The translations under genes and the position numbers were made by a program. Shown here piece by piece: positions 43,460 to 53,690 of a DNA stretch of 64,000 bases. Below the pieces are notes generated by a model. It did no database searches. It was not told where the DNA came from and saw only the letters and a program-made list of their open reading frames with translations. Source of the stretch: Carex sylvatica. Taxonomy: Eukaryota > Streptophyta > Magnoliopsida > Poales > Cyperaceae. The DNA lies in assembly GCA_964058845.1 (NCBI GenBank), contig CAXKVR010000051.1, forward strand, positions 124,001 through 188,000. Reading direction: 5' to 3'. Each line of letters opens with the position of its first letter. Positions within the stretch are counted from its first letter, which is position 1.

Positions 43460-43985
43460 TAACTATTCACAAGATGAATACTGTAAAATTAACGGGTGAA
43501 TATTGTAAAATGACAAGATCAATACTCCATATAACCTCTCTATCATCTCTTTCCTTCAGATTTTTCACAAGATGAATACTATAAAATTACAAGATGAATA
43601 CTGTAAAATTAACATGATGAATATTATAAAATGACAAGATCACTACTCCATTTCACATCTCTATCATCTCTTTCTTTCATATTTTCACAAGATGAATACT
43701 ATAAAATGACAAGATGAATACTGTAAAATTAACAGGTGAATACTATAAAATGACAAGATCAATACTCCATATCACATCTATATCATCTCTTTTCTCTATA
43801 TTTTCACAAGATGAATACTGTAAAATAACAAGATGAATACTATAAAATTAACAGGAAAAATACTGTAAAATTAATAGATCAATACTCCATATTGCCTCTC
43901 TACCATCTCTTTCCTCCAGATTTTCACAACATGAATACTGTAAAATTACAAGATGAATACTGTAAAATTAATAGATCAATACTCC
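43460..43985. repeat. Approximately 120-bp minisatellite, about five units
   Basis: TTTCACAAGATGAATACT recurs near 43563, 43682, 43801 and 43921 with a period of about 119-120, plus a partial first unit. Each unit includes shorter sub-repeats of GATGAATACTGTAAAATTAA and ends with CATCTCTTTCC-like sequence. Confidence 0.85.
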
Positions 43986-44111
43986 ATATCGCCTCTCTAT
44001 CATCACTCATACATATCGCCTCTCTCAGATCATCTCCTCATATCTTCTCTGTTATGCGCAAAGCGTATACACAAAGCTTCAGTACAGCGAGCTGTACTTT
44101 GTTTAAAACCT

Positions 44112-45560
44112 TGATTTAGCTCCCGAATTAGATTGCAAGCATACAACCTTTATCGAATAGTATAATCAGGTATCGATCCACAGGGAACGGTTCAATTCTG
44201 GACTTTAGCTTAGCTTAGTTAGGTATTAGAAGTAATGGAAGGGTAATTTGGTTTGTTCATATTTCCTAAGTTCAATAATAGTAAATGACAGCAATTAAAA
44301 GTTTAGTTTTACTTGATTATAAAATGAAGTTTTCAGGATTTTAGACTTTATCTTTCAACTCTGCCTCTCTGATCCCTTCACGTGACTCGCATACCTTCGT
44401 ATGCGACCCGTGTGATGCGACCCGCGTGCTCTCACATGCGAGTCGCGTGGACCTCGAGTGAATACAGCATGTGTCTGATCTTTAGCTATTTACTTGTGTA
44501 AGGATCCATTGACCGTACCTAAAGTTCCTAAACCTCAACTCTCGTTATATGACTTAATGAACTTGGTAAGAAAATGCAACTTCACCTTCTTAGATCTCAT
44601 AACTCTAGAGTATTCAATTCTAAGTCATTTGTCTGGTTTACTAAAGGTATCCACTATCTTTCAATATATGGAAATTTCACTTCTCAGTTACTATTGATCT
44701 CACCTCTCAGATCAAAGATCTACCTCAAATACTTGATCTAATTGTAAGAAACATCAAAGCCAAAATACTAGAAGAGATGCTATAGATATTCAACAGTAGA
44801 CAACAAGATTCATTCAAGTAATTTCAATCAAACAATAGAAATAATACTCAGGCAAATGAACACAAATATAAACTCAGATCTAAACATTATGCATTACAAA
44901 ACAGAGTTTCAAACTATATCTTAATCCTAGAAACTAAAAGATCTACTCAATCATGATCAAGAAAGAAAGAACAAATCATAATAAAATCCGAAGAAGAAAG
45001 AAAGAAGATCTGTGAAGCTCTCCAATCTTCACTCCTCAGCTCTCCCACATCTTCTCTCTTTTTGAACCTCTCTCCTTGATTCTATTCTCCTCCCTGGTTA
45101 GTGGCAGAGGATGTCCTTTTATAGCCTTCCCAAACGCCCCTTTCATCTTTGGGCCTTAATTGGGCCTCCGCCTTTTGCTCTGGAAAAACTCTGATGCGGC
45201 TCGCGTCAGGGTTGATGCGACTCGCATCATAGTTTAATGTCTGATGCGGCTAGCGTCTGTGGTAGCATCTGTGTGGTAACGCGGGTCGCGTGGAATGGAT
45301 ACGAGTCACATCGAAGTCTGTCTGATGCGGCTAGCACCTGTGGTAGCGTCAGAGTGGTAAGCGACTCGCGTCAGGGTTGATGCGGGTCGCATGCACAGTC
45401 TCAGATTATCAGTTATCTTCTAATTTTGCCAATTTATCTGCAAATAAGAATGAAAACGCAGCAGTACCACATTCTATAGATATTCAATGTAATAGACGCT
45501 ATTTAATTGTTTAAAGTGCAAATTTTGGTACGGGGATTGGTCTCAATAATATATCAAATA
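44112..45560 (-). mobile_element. Probable LTR-retrotransposon remnant, minus strand
   Basis: On the minus strand, a TATA box (GGCTATAAAAGGACATCC, about 45111-45128) is followed by a CT-rich leader. The end resembles that of 19780-21310: CCCTGTGGATCGATACC then TTGCAATCTAATTCGGGAG. Upstream are many GATGCGACTCGCATCA-type repeats (45190-45400), and similar motifs recur at 44381-44455. I read it as an LTR-like, noncoding remnant. Target duplications were not found. Confidence 0.45.
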
Positions 45561-46110
45561 TGGTGATATCATTCTCCATATCAAAATTTAACATAAATAA
45601 AGAAATAAGTATGAGATCCCTTACTTCATCAAATCAATCAACAAATTCAAATAAAAGTTCAAAACAATGCTAGATCTGTTACTACATCAAATCAAACAAT
45701 AAATTCAACATAAATAAAGAAATAATTTATTAGATTTAAATTTTGCCATGTTCTTCGTGGGATGCAACTGTAAGTAAATTTTAGTCGCTGCTTTCAAGTA
45801 AGATGCAATCGTAATCAAATATGTACATCTTTGTGAGAAATCACGGTCAGATCCTAAACCTCGCAATTTCTGCCTCTCCAAATCAAACTCACTGATTTCA
45901 GCATATCTGAAATGGAGGAGACAAGTTCGTCGGAGAAAGAGCGGGAGGTGGAGGTGTAGATGGGATCGGAGAGGCGAAGGGAAGGAGGAAGATCAGATGA
46001 TACGAGACGATGAGATCAAGATTTTTTTTATTTGAAAGCCCTTTAAAAAAGTTGGAGGCGGTTGTTTAAAATAAGAAAGTTAGTGACAGTTTAATCCTGA
46101 TCCAATCAAC
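45561..46110. other. Interior of the 42.4-46.7 kb element, with a GA-rich patch
   Basis: A GC/GA-rich patch at 45910-46015 begins with a short open frame (ATGGAGGAGACAAGTTCGTC...) closed after 15 codons. Its composition resembles a gene's first exon, so a captured gene fragment is possible. Nothing identifies the donor. Confidence 0.3.
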
Positions 46111-46722
46111 ACTGTGGAAAAATGGTGGACAAAGGTCTGTGGACCATAACCTTTTCTCTTGTAGTTTTATTTGTGCTAGTACATATATCCAATATTTTTT
46201 ATATATGTGTTTTATTTTTACTTACTTTGAAATTGATTAATTCTTCTGTTATTTATATAACATGTATTTATCTTACTTGTATAATTTTTTCAATTAGTAT
46301 GACATATTCATTTATGAAACTAAGTTGTTATTATAAACTAAATTTTATAATTTTATTTTGGAATGTTTCATTTCTTTCAAATAATATGTTATTAGTATTT
46401 GAAGACGCTTAATTTTTGAATTTATATATTTGCTAAATAAATGTGTTATTTACACATATAAAATGCTTATGTGTTAAGAAAAAATAAGCGTGTTGTCATG
46501 TTATAATAGTAGAACTAAGTTAAATTAAGTTTATTTGATAAGTATAATGAGTTAAATAAATTATTTATAATAAATTATGATATATATATATATACATAAA
46601 TTTAATAAAAATGTTAAATTGTCCGTATAAGTTTGATTAATCAGTCACATATTGATTAATCGTTTAGCGATGTCTCGTTTGTCTGACAACTGCATACCGT
46701 TATTTACAAAACTGCTATGTAT

Positions 46723-47840
46723 GAGAGGATATATACATATGAATTCATATATAAATAATTTCGATATTAAGTATATATTATTCAAGTTCCAGATGAGGAA
46801 TGTAGAATATGTGGTGCAAAAGTATGGTTTCTTTATGCGTGGTGTAAATCACTAGATTGTATGGCATAAAAATTAAGGGAAACACAAATCCAGCTGATGA
46901 TCCAATGTAATCTTCCGTTGTGTAATTCATAAATGGAAATGAAATAATTATCTACGAGGACCATTCCCAATAAATAAATTTAATTTAATTAACGAGCAAA
47001 ATATATATAGGAGAAGTTATATAAATATCCATATATATAACGACCAAAAAATATACTATTATCGTGTCCGTACGTTGCAACAGAAATATATCATAAAATA
47101 AAGAGTATCAAGAGTTTGATTTACAATTTGAATTTCAAACTTTGATGCAAGTAAAGAGATTTGACAAAAAAAAAATGACAAATAACTTGTAGAAATATAT
47201 ACATCCCATAGGAAAAAGCCAAAAGGACAAAAAAATATTTAGTGAAAGTGAATTCGTATTAACAAATTAGTTACTTCATTTTGTGGCACTAATTATAGTT
47301 AATGTTATCAAAATTCCTCCTCAACATATGTTCTCCATATATATAATTAATAACTGAAACTAAGAATGAACCTGAACATAGAATATTTTATTTTATAAAA
47401 ATTGAAAAAGTAAAATTGTAAAAATATTCACTATAGCTTAAATTGAGTAATGAATTAAATTTAGAGATATCAAATAATTTGATAAGATATCAAATGCTAA
47501 GAAAATATTTTTGTCAGCATTTGATATTTTTAAAAATAAATTGATCATCCATCATGATTTTTAAATAAGAAAATAAGGAATGGGCTAGCTGGAGAGGAGA
47601 AATAAGGAAATAAATAAACTCTCCAATAATTGTAACATATCGTGTAGTAGTATGTGTGACAAATATGTTTCTAACTAAATTTAAACTTCTACATATTAAA
47701 AAGATGCATTTAATCAAAATAATATAGATTATTTGATTGGAGGGCTGATATTAAATCAAAAAATTTATCTTTCAATCATAGTCGTTGACGGATCAAGACA
47801 TCTACGTGCATAATATAAGAATTGATGGATATATATACAT
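46723..47840. other. Gene-free A+T-rich region
   Basis: No supported gene, RNA or bounded element. Confidence 0.4.
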
Positions 47841-48263
47841 GAGGAGGGTTCAAATGCCTCCATTTTTGTGCCTCCATCATGCCTCTATTTTGTAAAACTT
47901 TAATAATTCAAAATTTAAAACTTAAAAGTCAAAATAAAATCATTGGATATGATCTACATCATTTTATCTATGCACGTGTAAAAAATTATGACATTTCAAT
48001 TTTATTTTGATTGTCATCAAGAGCTTATAAAAACACATTAATTTGGATGATTTCTAGATGTTGATTTTTTAACTTTTTGATTCATATAAAAACAAAATTG
48101 AAATGTGATATTTTTTTTATGAGAACATAGAGAAAATAACATAGATCACATCTAAGTTCTAACGGTTTTATTTTGACTTTTAAGTTTTAAATTTGAGTTA
48201 TTATAGTTTTAAAAAATGGAGGCATAGTGGAGGCACAAAAAATAGAGGCATTTGAACCCCCTC
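47841..48263. mobile_element. Palindromic foldback element, type C, copy 2
   Basis: Starts GAGGAGGGTTCAAATGCCTC; the right end complements it (GAGGCATTTGAACCCCCTC). Arms of about 190 bp match those of 23207-23619. No clear duplication; its right end runs into CT and C tracts that separate it from the next element. Confidence 0.8.
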
Positions 48264-48278
48264 TCTCTCTCGCTCTCG

Positions 48279-48299
48279 CCCCCCCCCCCCCCCCCCCCC
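48279..48299. repeat. Poly-C tract between two foldback elements
   Basis: About twenty-one consecutive C residues follow a CT repeat between two palindromic elements. Confidence 0.9.
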
Positions 48300-48300
48300 T

Positions 48301-48690
48301 CTCCTCAAAACGTTTGTTCGAGCCTCCGAAACAAACGATTTGATTTTCTGATTTTTCAAAGTCCAAACAGTCGATTCAAACCATTAGATGTTCAATCTAT
48401 ATCAAAATGTGCTTAGAGACCAAATTTTACATTTTTTTTAAAATTATTATTTTTTAAGATGGTTGAAAATCGATGTTTTTCAATGATGCAAAATTTTAAT
48501 AAAATCAACGATTTTCAAACCATTTTAATAAATAGTAAAAAAATTTTAAAAATATAAAATTTGGTCAACAAACACATTTTAATATAGATTGAATATCTAG
48601 CAGTTTGGATCGACTCTCTAGACTTTGAAAATCAAAAAGTGAATCATTTGTTCCGAAAGCTAGAAACAAACGTTTTGAGCTTAGCCCCCC
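48301..48690. mobile_element. Palindromic foldback element, type F
   Basis: Left CTCAAAACGTTTGTTCGAGC and complemented right GCTCAAAACGTTTGTTTCTA form the ends. The arms hold the shared module (AAAGTCCAAACAGTCGATTC, TGTGCTTAGAGACCAAATTT). The centre is near 48490. CT and TA repeats follow on the right, as in type A. Confidence 0.8.
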
Positions 48691-48770
48691 CTCCCTCTCT
48701 CTCTCTATATATATATAAGCAGGTACTTTGAATCCAATTCAACCAGAACCAAGTACTCAAATTAAGCAGG

Positions 48771-48993
48771 TACTTTGAATCCAATTATCAGTACATCAGA
48801 ATAGTAAACAATTGGATTATTTAAACATCAACAGTACGTGATAGTTACTTTGAATCCAATTATCAGTACATCAGAATAGTAAACAGTTGGATTATTTAAA
48901 CATCAACAGTACGTGATAGTTACTGTGAATCCAATTATCAGTACATCATAATAGTAAACAATTGAATTATCTAAACATCAACAGTACATTATT
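48771..48993. repeat. 75-bp tandem repeat, three units
   Basis: TACTTTGAATCCAATTATCA starts at 48771, 48846 and (with one change) 48921. Units share CATCAACAGTACGTGATAG. The first two are nearly identical. Confidence 0.9.
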
Positions 48994-49146
48994 GGTTAAT
49001 TCATTCCACTATTTACGACAATAGTAAACAAAAGGTTGAACTTGAATTGGTCAGAATATTATATATATATACACAAAAATAACCCATTGATGGTTTTATT
49101 TTATTTTTATCACATTTTTTTCCCTTCTAGAAGTCCTTGCGTTTTT

Positions 49147-49668
49147 TACGCCAGCACGTCCCAAATCTACTCCGCGTGTACATATTTTGTTTAGTTTAGT
49201 AAGATATTGAACAATAAAAGAGAACTTGCTCTGATACCACTTGACGCAATCTTGGTCCTGAATCTCAATTCCGCTAGTGACGAGTCTCGAACTCGGTTTT
49301 AAACAAAGAAATGCTAAATAGCAAAAGACGAGTTTAATACTCTCTCAAGAAGAAAATATATAGATCAAAGTTTTTTTTTTCTCTTACATGAGCACTCCTT
49401 TTATAGACCATAAGAGAAATTAATTTGCATATAGAAATAAACAAAACATAAATGACTACTTAGGAAATGTATATATATAGAAAGAAACAAAACATAAATA
49501 TTAGTCTAGAAAATATAAATTCTATTAATATTTCTAGAAAAGGCAAATGGTCAATTCTTGAAGTCGGTTCCTCTTTAATATCAGCAGTGCGCTTCTCAAA
49601 GTGAGTCTGAACTCGAATTCGAGTTTGAATTTGAATTTGAGTCCAAGCCAGAATTCTAGTTTTTGTCA
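49147..49668 (-). mobile_element. LTR 1 (3'-most in transcription order) of a tandem LTR array
   Basis: On the minus strand it starts TGACAAAAACTAGAATTC and ends near GGGACGTGCTGGCGT. It corresponds to the repeats at 50740-51238 and 52198-52728. A tRNA-iMet-type primer-binding motif (TGGTATCAGAGC) lies inside, about 90 bases before its 3' end. The outer flank GTTTT (49141-49145) matches CTTTT (52729-52733) at 4 of 5 positions. Confidence 0.8.
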
Positions 49669-49679
49669 TACTCTCCTGA

Positions 49680-50580
49680 TTAATGAAAGCTTGACCTCAA
49701 GCTTGTATTTTCATCTCGAATGGAGCTCTTCTTCTTATTCTCTTTGTAGATCTCTTTCAAACAATACAATTTCATATCCAACACCATTAATTTTTTTGTG
49801 TAAACCTCTTTCACATTGGTTTTTCTACACATGTGTTCATCTTGGACACAAATATAGAATACTAATAAATCGCAATGCTTCCGCTGCACTGCTCTCGAAA
49901 TTAATAAACTAGAATCGACTTCAATTTTTAACATGTTGAATTTGATATATTTGTCCAACATGGCATAATCAAATTTTATGATAAAAACAAGTGCTATTGA
50001 CCAAAAACCTCACATTTTCTGGTCTCATACTTGGTTGCAAATATGGATCATTATAGGTGGATTTGAAGACCTCGTTGTTGGTTGAATACACAGATAAAAT
50101 ATTAGTTCTATCCTCCATGGACAAAGTGTTTCCAAGATCACTCGAGAGCATCAATAAATCACTAACACATTTTTCATTAAAGTTTGAAGAGTTCTCAATT
50201 GATTCAATTTTTGTCTCGAATTCATTAGTCAACGTATTGACTTTGTCTTCATCATTAGAGTATTCATCAAAGATTAGGGAAGTGTCAAATAATAAATTTT
50301 GACTTTCTTCATCCGTGACAAACCTATTTTCAAGCTCATCAGGTTGTTCTTGGCGCTTTTCCATTATAATGGTTGGTATTTGGTTTGGAGGTGAAAGAGG
50401 ATTGTTGCAGTTGAGAGTTGGTTTGTCATGCTGTTGGTGGTTTTCGTTGAGATTAAGGCGCTCTCTAACTCCGGTAATGTGTTCCATCAATGCTTTATAA
50501 TTTCGTTGCATTCGTTCAATTAACACATTATGATTTTGTTGCATTCGATCGAGGATGGTGACAAGGTTTGGGTCGGCCAT
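49680..50580 (-). pseudogene. Retroelement internal ORF remnant, unit 1
   Basis: An open frame from 50580 to 49969 (203 aa) starts MADPNLVTILDRMQ and holds an Asn/Gln-rich and then an acidic region (FDTSLIFDEY). After a stop, a second frame (49961-49680) ends SLRSSF just before a purine-rich tract and the LTR. No zinc knuckle, protease, reverse transcriptase or integrase is visible. It looks like a non-autonomous Ty3-like element keeping only the two ends of its polyprotein. The family is inferred. Confidence 0.55.
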
Positions 50581-50721
50581 TGTCAGGTTTGAATGGTTGA
50601 TGAAGATGGATGTCGAACGGGGTGGTTATCAGGATACAACTTCACACAAGTACGAATATGGTTGTCGAACTTGATGGTTGTCAAAGATACAACTTCACGC
50701 AAGCGCAAAGGTGGTTGTCGA

Positions 50722-50738
50722 ACTTGCTATGATACCAC
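50722..50738 (-). promoter_or_regulatory. Primer-binding site, unit 1
   Basis: On the minus strand GTGGTATCATAGC directly follows the LTR end. It matches the usual initiator-Met-tRNA primer site (TGGTATCAGAGC) except for one base. Confidence 0.7.
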
Positions 50739-50739
50739 T

Positions 50740-51238
50740 TGACGCCAGCACGTCCCAAACTCTACTCCGCGTGTACAGGTTTTGTTTATTTTAGTGAGAT
50801 ATTGAACAATAAAAGAAAAACTTGCTTTGATATCACTTGACGCAATCTTGATCCCAGATCTCAACTCCACTAGTGACGGGTCTCGAACTCAGTTTAGTGG
50901 AATAGAAACAAAGAAATACTTAATAGCAAAAGGCGAGTTTAAAACTCTCTCAAAAAGAAAATATATTGATCAAAGTTTTTTCTCTTCTCTTACATAAGCT
51001 CTCATTTTATAGGTCATAAGGAGGAATTAATTTTCAATATACAAAATAAACAAGCATAAATGACTACTTAGGAAATATAAACATAAAAATAAACAAAACA
51101 TTAAGCTATCTAGGAAATGTTTCTAAAAAATTATAGATGGTCAATCCTCAAAATATGATCCCTCTTTAATAGTAGATGAATGCTTCTCAAAGTGAGTCTG
51201 ATCCTGAGTCCGAGTCTGACTCGGGTTGGTTCTCATCA
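50740..51238 (-). mobile_element. LTR 2 (shared middle LTR) of the tandem array
   Basis: On the minus strand it starts TGATGAGAACCAACC after a polypurine-like GGGGAGCA and ends GACGTGCTGGCGTCA. It serves as 3' LTR of unit 2 and 5' LTR of unit 1. Its 5' part (51190-51238) is more diverged from the other two LTRs than the rest. Confidence 0.8.
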
Positions 51239-51249
51239 TGCTCCCCGGG

Positions 51250-52038
51250 TTAAGGAAAGCTTGACCTCAAGCTTGAATTTTCACCTTGAGCTCAGCTCTT
51301 TTTCTTTGTATATTTGTAGACTTCTTTGAAATTATACCATTTCATAACAAACACCATAAAAGTACTGTTGTGTTTTACTCTTTTGACAAGAAGAACAAAA
51401 AATACTTCTTGAGTTTGTGTAATGTTGAAAACTTGTGTTGCTAATAGTTGTACGGTATGTGGACAATTTTTCCAACTAACCGAATAGCTGTGGCTGAATT
51501 TTCGAGTACAGTCATAACCCGCTGACTTTCTTATATTTTCATTTGTGTAACCCGACTGTAAAAATGGATCGTTGTAGTTGTACCTTAAGACATTACTGTT
51601 GATCAAACACAATAGTTTTTTTTGCATCAAAAGGTCAGCTCTAACCTCCATATACAAAACATTTGTTATATTACTCGGAAGAGTCAGCAAATCACCAACA
51701 AAGTCTTCATCATCAAGGTATTCATCAAAGATTGGAGGAGTGTCAAATAATAAATTTTGACTTTTTTCATCCGTGACAAGCCTATTTTCAAGCTCATCAG
51801 GTTGTTTTTTGCGCTTTTCCATTATAATGGTTTGTATTTTGTTTGGAGGTGAAGGTGGATTGTTGTGGTTGAGAGTTGGTCTGTCATGCCGTTGGTGGTT
51901 TTCGTTGAGATTAAGGTGCTCTCTAACTCCGGTAATGCGTTCAATCAATGCTTTATGATTTCATTGTATTCGTTCAATTAACACATTATGATTTTATTGC
52001 ATTCGATCAAGGATGGTGACAAAGTTTGGGTCGGCCAT
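51250..52038 (-). pseudogene. Retroelement internal ORF remnant, unit 2
   Basis: This is homologous to the unit 1 ORF. From the equivalent ATG at 52038 the frame has two in-frame stops where unit 1 has CAA codons, then stays open for 218 codons (51948-51292). A segment present in unit 1 (about 40 residues of the acidic region) is deleted. It ends before LYS/SER codons and the purine tract next to LTR 2. Confidence 0.55.
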
Positions 52039-52197
52039 TGTCGGGTTTGAATGGTTGATGAAGATGGATGTCGAATGGGGTGGTTGCCGGGATACAACTT
52101 CACGCAAGTGTGAATGTGGTTGTCGAACTTGATGGTTGTCGGAGATGCAACTTCACGCAAGCGCAAAAGTGGTTGTCGAACTTGCTCTGATACTACT

Positions 52198-52728
52198 TAA
52201 CGCCAGTACGTCCTAAACTCTACTCCGCGTGTACATGTTTTGTTTGGTTTAGTGAGATATTGAACAATAAAAGAAGAACTTGCTCTGATACCACTTGACG
52301 CAATCTTGGTCCCGGATCTCAACTCCGCTAGTGACGGGTATCGAACTCGGTTTAGTGGAATAGAAATAAAAGAAATGCTAAATAGCAAAAGACAAGTTTA
52401 AAACTCTCTCAATAAGAAAATATATTGATCAAAAAAAAAATTTCTTACATGAGCACTCATTTTATAGACCATAAGGAGAAATTAATTTGCATATAGAAAT
52501 AAACAAAATATAAATGACTACTTAGAAAATGTAAATATAGAAAGAAACAAAACATAAATATTAGTCTAGAAAATATAAATTCTATTAATATTTCTAGGAA
52601 AGGCAAATTGTCAATTTTTGAAGTCGGTTCCTCTTTAATATCAGCAGTGCGATTCTCAAAGCGAGTCTGAATCTGAATTCGAGTTTGAATTCGAATTTGA
52701 GTTCAAGCCAGAATTCTAGTTTTCGTCA
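52198..52728 (-). mobile_element. LTR 3 (5'-most in transcription order) of the tandem array
   Basis: On the minus strand it starts TGACGAAAACTAGAATTC and ends GGACGTACTGGCGTTA. It is closest to LTR 1. The primer-binding motif of unit 2 (GTAGTATCAGAGC, 52181-52196) follows. A second, perfect copy (TGGTATCAGAGC) lies inside the LTR at about 52282-52293. Confidence 0.8.
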
Positions 52729-52733
52729 CTTTT

Positions 52734-53184
52734 GCTATAAAGTCCTCCCAAATTGACAGTCTAGAAGCCAAGGGGACGACGTGCAATCAGGAGTTCGAAA
52801 GTTATATAGCGGCATATTTGCAAGAAAATTAGCGAAAGATAAAATAGTTATATTTTTCAATTGCCATTTAACAATTACTTTAAAAAATAGTAATTATATG
52901 AGACCCCAACTCTCATTTTCCCATCATCCCTCCATCTCTTAAACAGATTTTAACTTTCATAAATTAACTTAACTAACTAGTTTAATTAAATTAATCAAAA
53001 CACTATAGTATTTCAAGTTTAATTAAATTCATAGGTATAAATACTTGGAAGAGAATAAATTAATACTTGCAAACTAAGATATTAATACTTGCATGTCTAA
53101 CTTGGTATGACTATATGGAGGACCACTCAAACTATATGGGGAGCATAATTATACACGTTTTTAGAGGTGATTTTGTTTTCTTTT
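52734..53184. other. Gene-free flank of the LTR array
   Basis: A+T-rich, with repeated AATACTTG motifs. No supported gene. Confidence 0.4.
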
Positions 53185-53690
53185 TTCAGTGTCGTCCACA
53201 TTTCTCACGATTTATGAGAAATTTTGCGAATCTAAAATTACGAACGTATTCTACGTAATTTTATCTTTCAAATGAAATTTATGATAACATACTTTCGGGT
53301 TCATCGTCACACAAATATTCATACCTATACTTGTAAGTATTTATCCTCAATCATGGACCCCACATCTCCGCATCAACCTTTCCTAATCATTCCTGTGTCA
53401 ACCTTTCTCTAACAAAAATAGTTGACCACGTAGGTATAAATACTTCAGTGTATATGTATAAATACTTGTAATACTTGATATTAATACTTTTAAATGCCAG
53501 TAGTGTCATATGTGAGAAATACTAGGTATAAATACTTAAATGACGAGGTATAAATACTTGTGTGACGACGAGCTCGAAAGTATGGTATCATGGATCTCAT
53601 TTGAAAGATAAAATTGCGTAGAAGACGTTCGTAATTTTAGATTCGTAAAATTCTTTATAGATTGTGAGAAATGTAGATGAAATTGAACAA
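53185..53690. repeat. Palindromic repeat with spacer
   Basis: Positions 53190-53350 (CCACATTTCTCAC, ATTTTATCTTTCAAATGA) are mirrored at about 53530-53680 (TCATTTGAAAGATAAAAT, GTGAGAAATGTAG). The spacer has several direct GGTATAAATACTT motifs. No target duplication was found. Confidence 0.65.

Larger units (their letters stand above)
42449..46714. mobile_element. Possible large hAT-like element (4.3 kb) with composite interior
   Basis: Left end CAGTGTTGTAAAAAACGG and complemented right end CAGTTTTGTAAATAACGG match well and resemble the ends of the hAT-like element at 59734. The flanks TTATATAT (42441-42448) and CTATGTAT (46715-46722) agree at 6 of 8 positions. Subterminal ATCGTTTAATC-type motifs occur at both ends. 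No transposase is visible. The interior holds a minisatellite and retroelement-like sequence, suggesting nested insertions. The pairing of these two ends is inference. Confidence 0.5.

Noticed and set aside
44494..44697. 67-aa ORF in the retroelement-like block
   Set aside because: It has no similarity to gag, protease or polymerase motifs, and the block reads as noncoding LTR on the other strand.
46122..46412. 96-aa hydrophobic ORF
   Set aside because: It is A+T-rich with Ile/Phe/Leu bias typical of random translation in such DNA, with no motif or promoter context.
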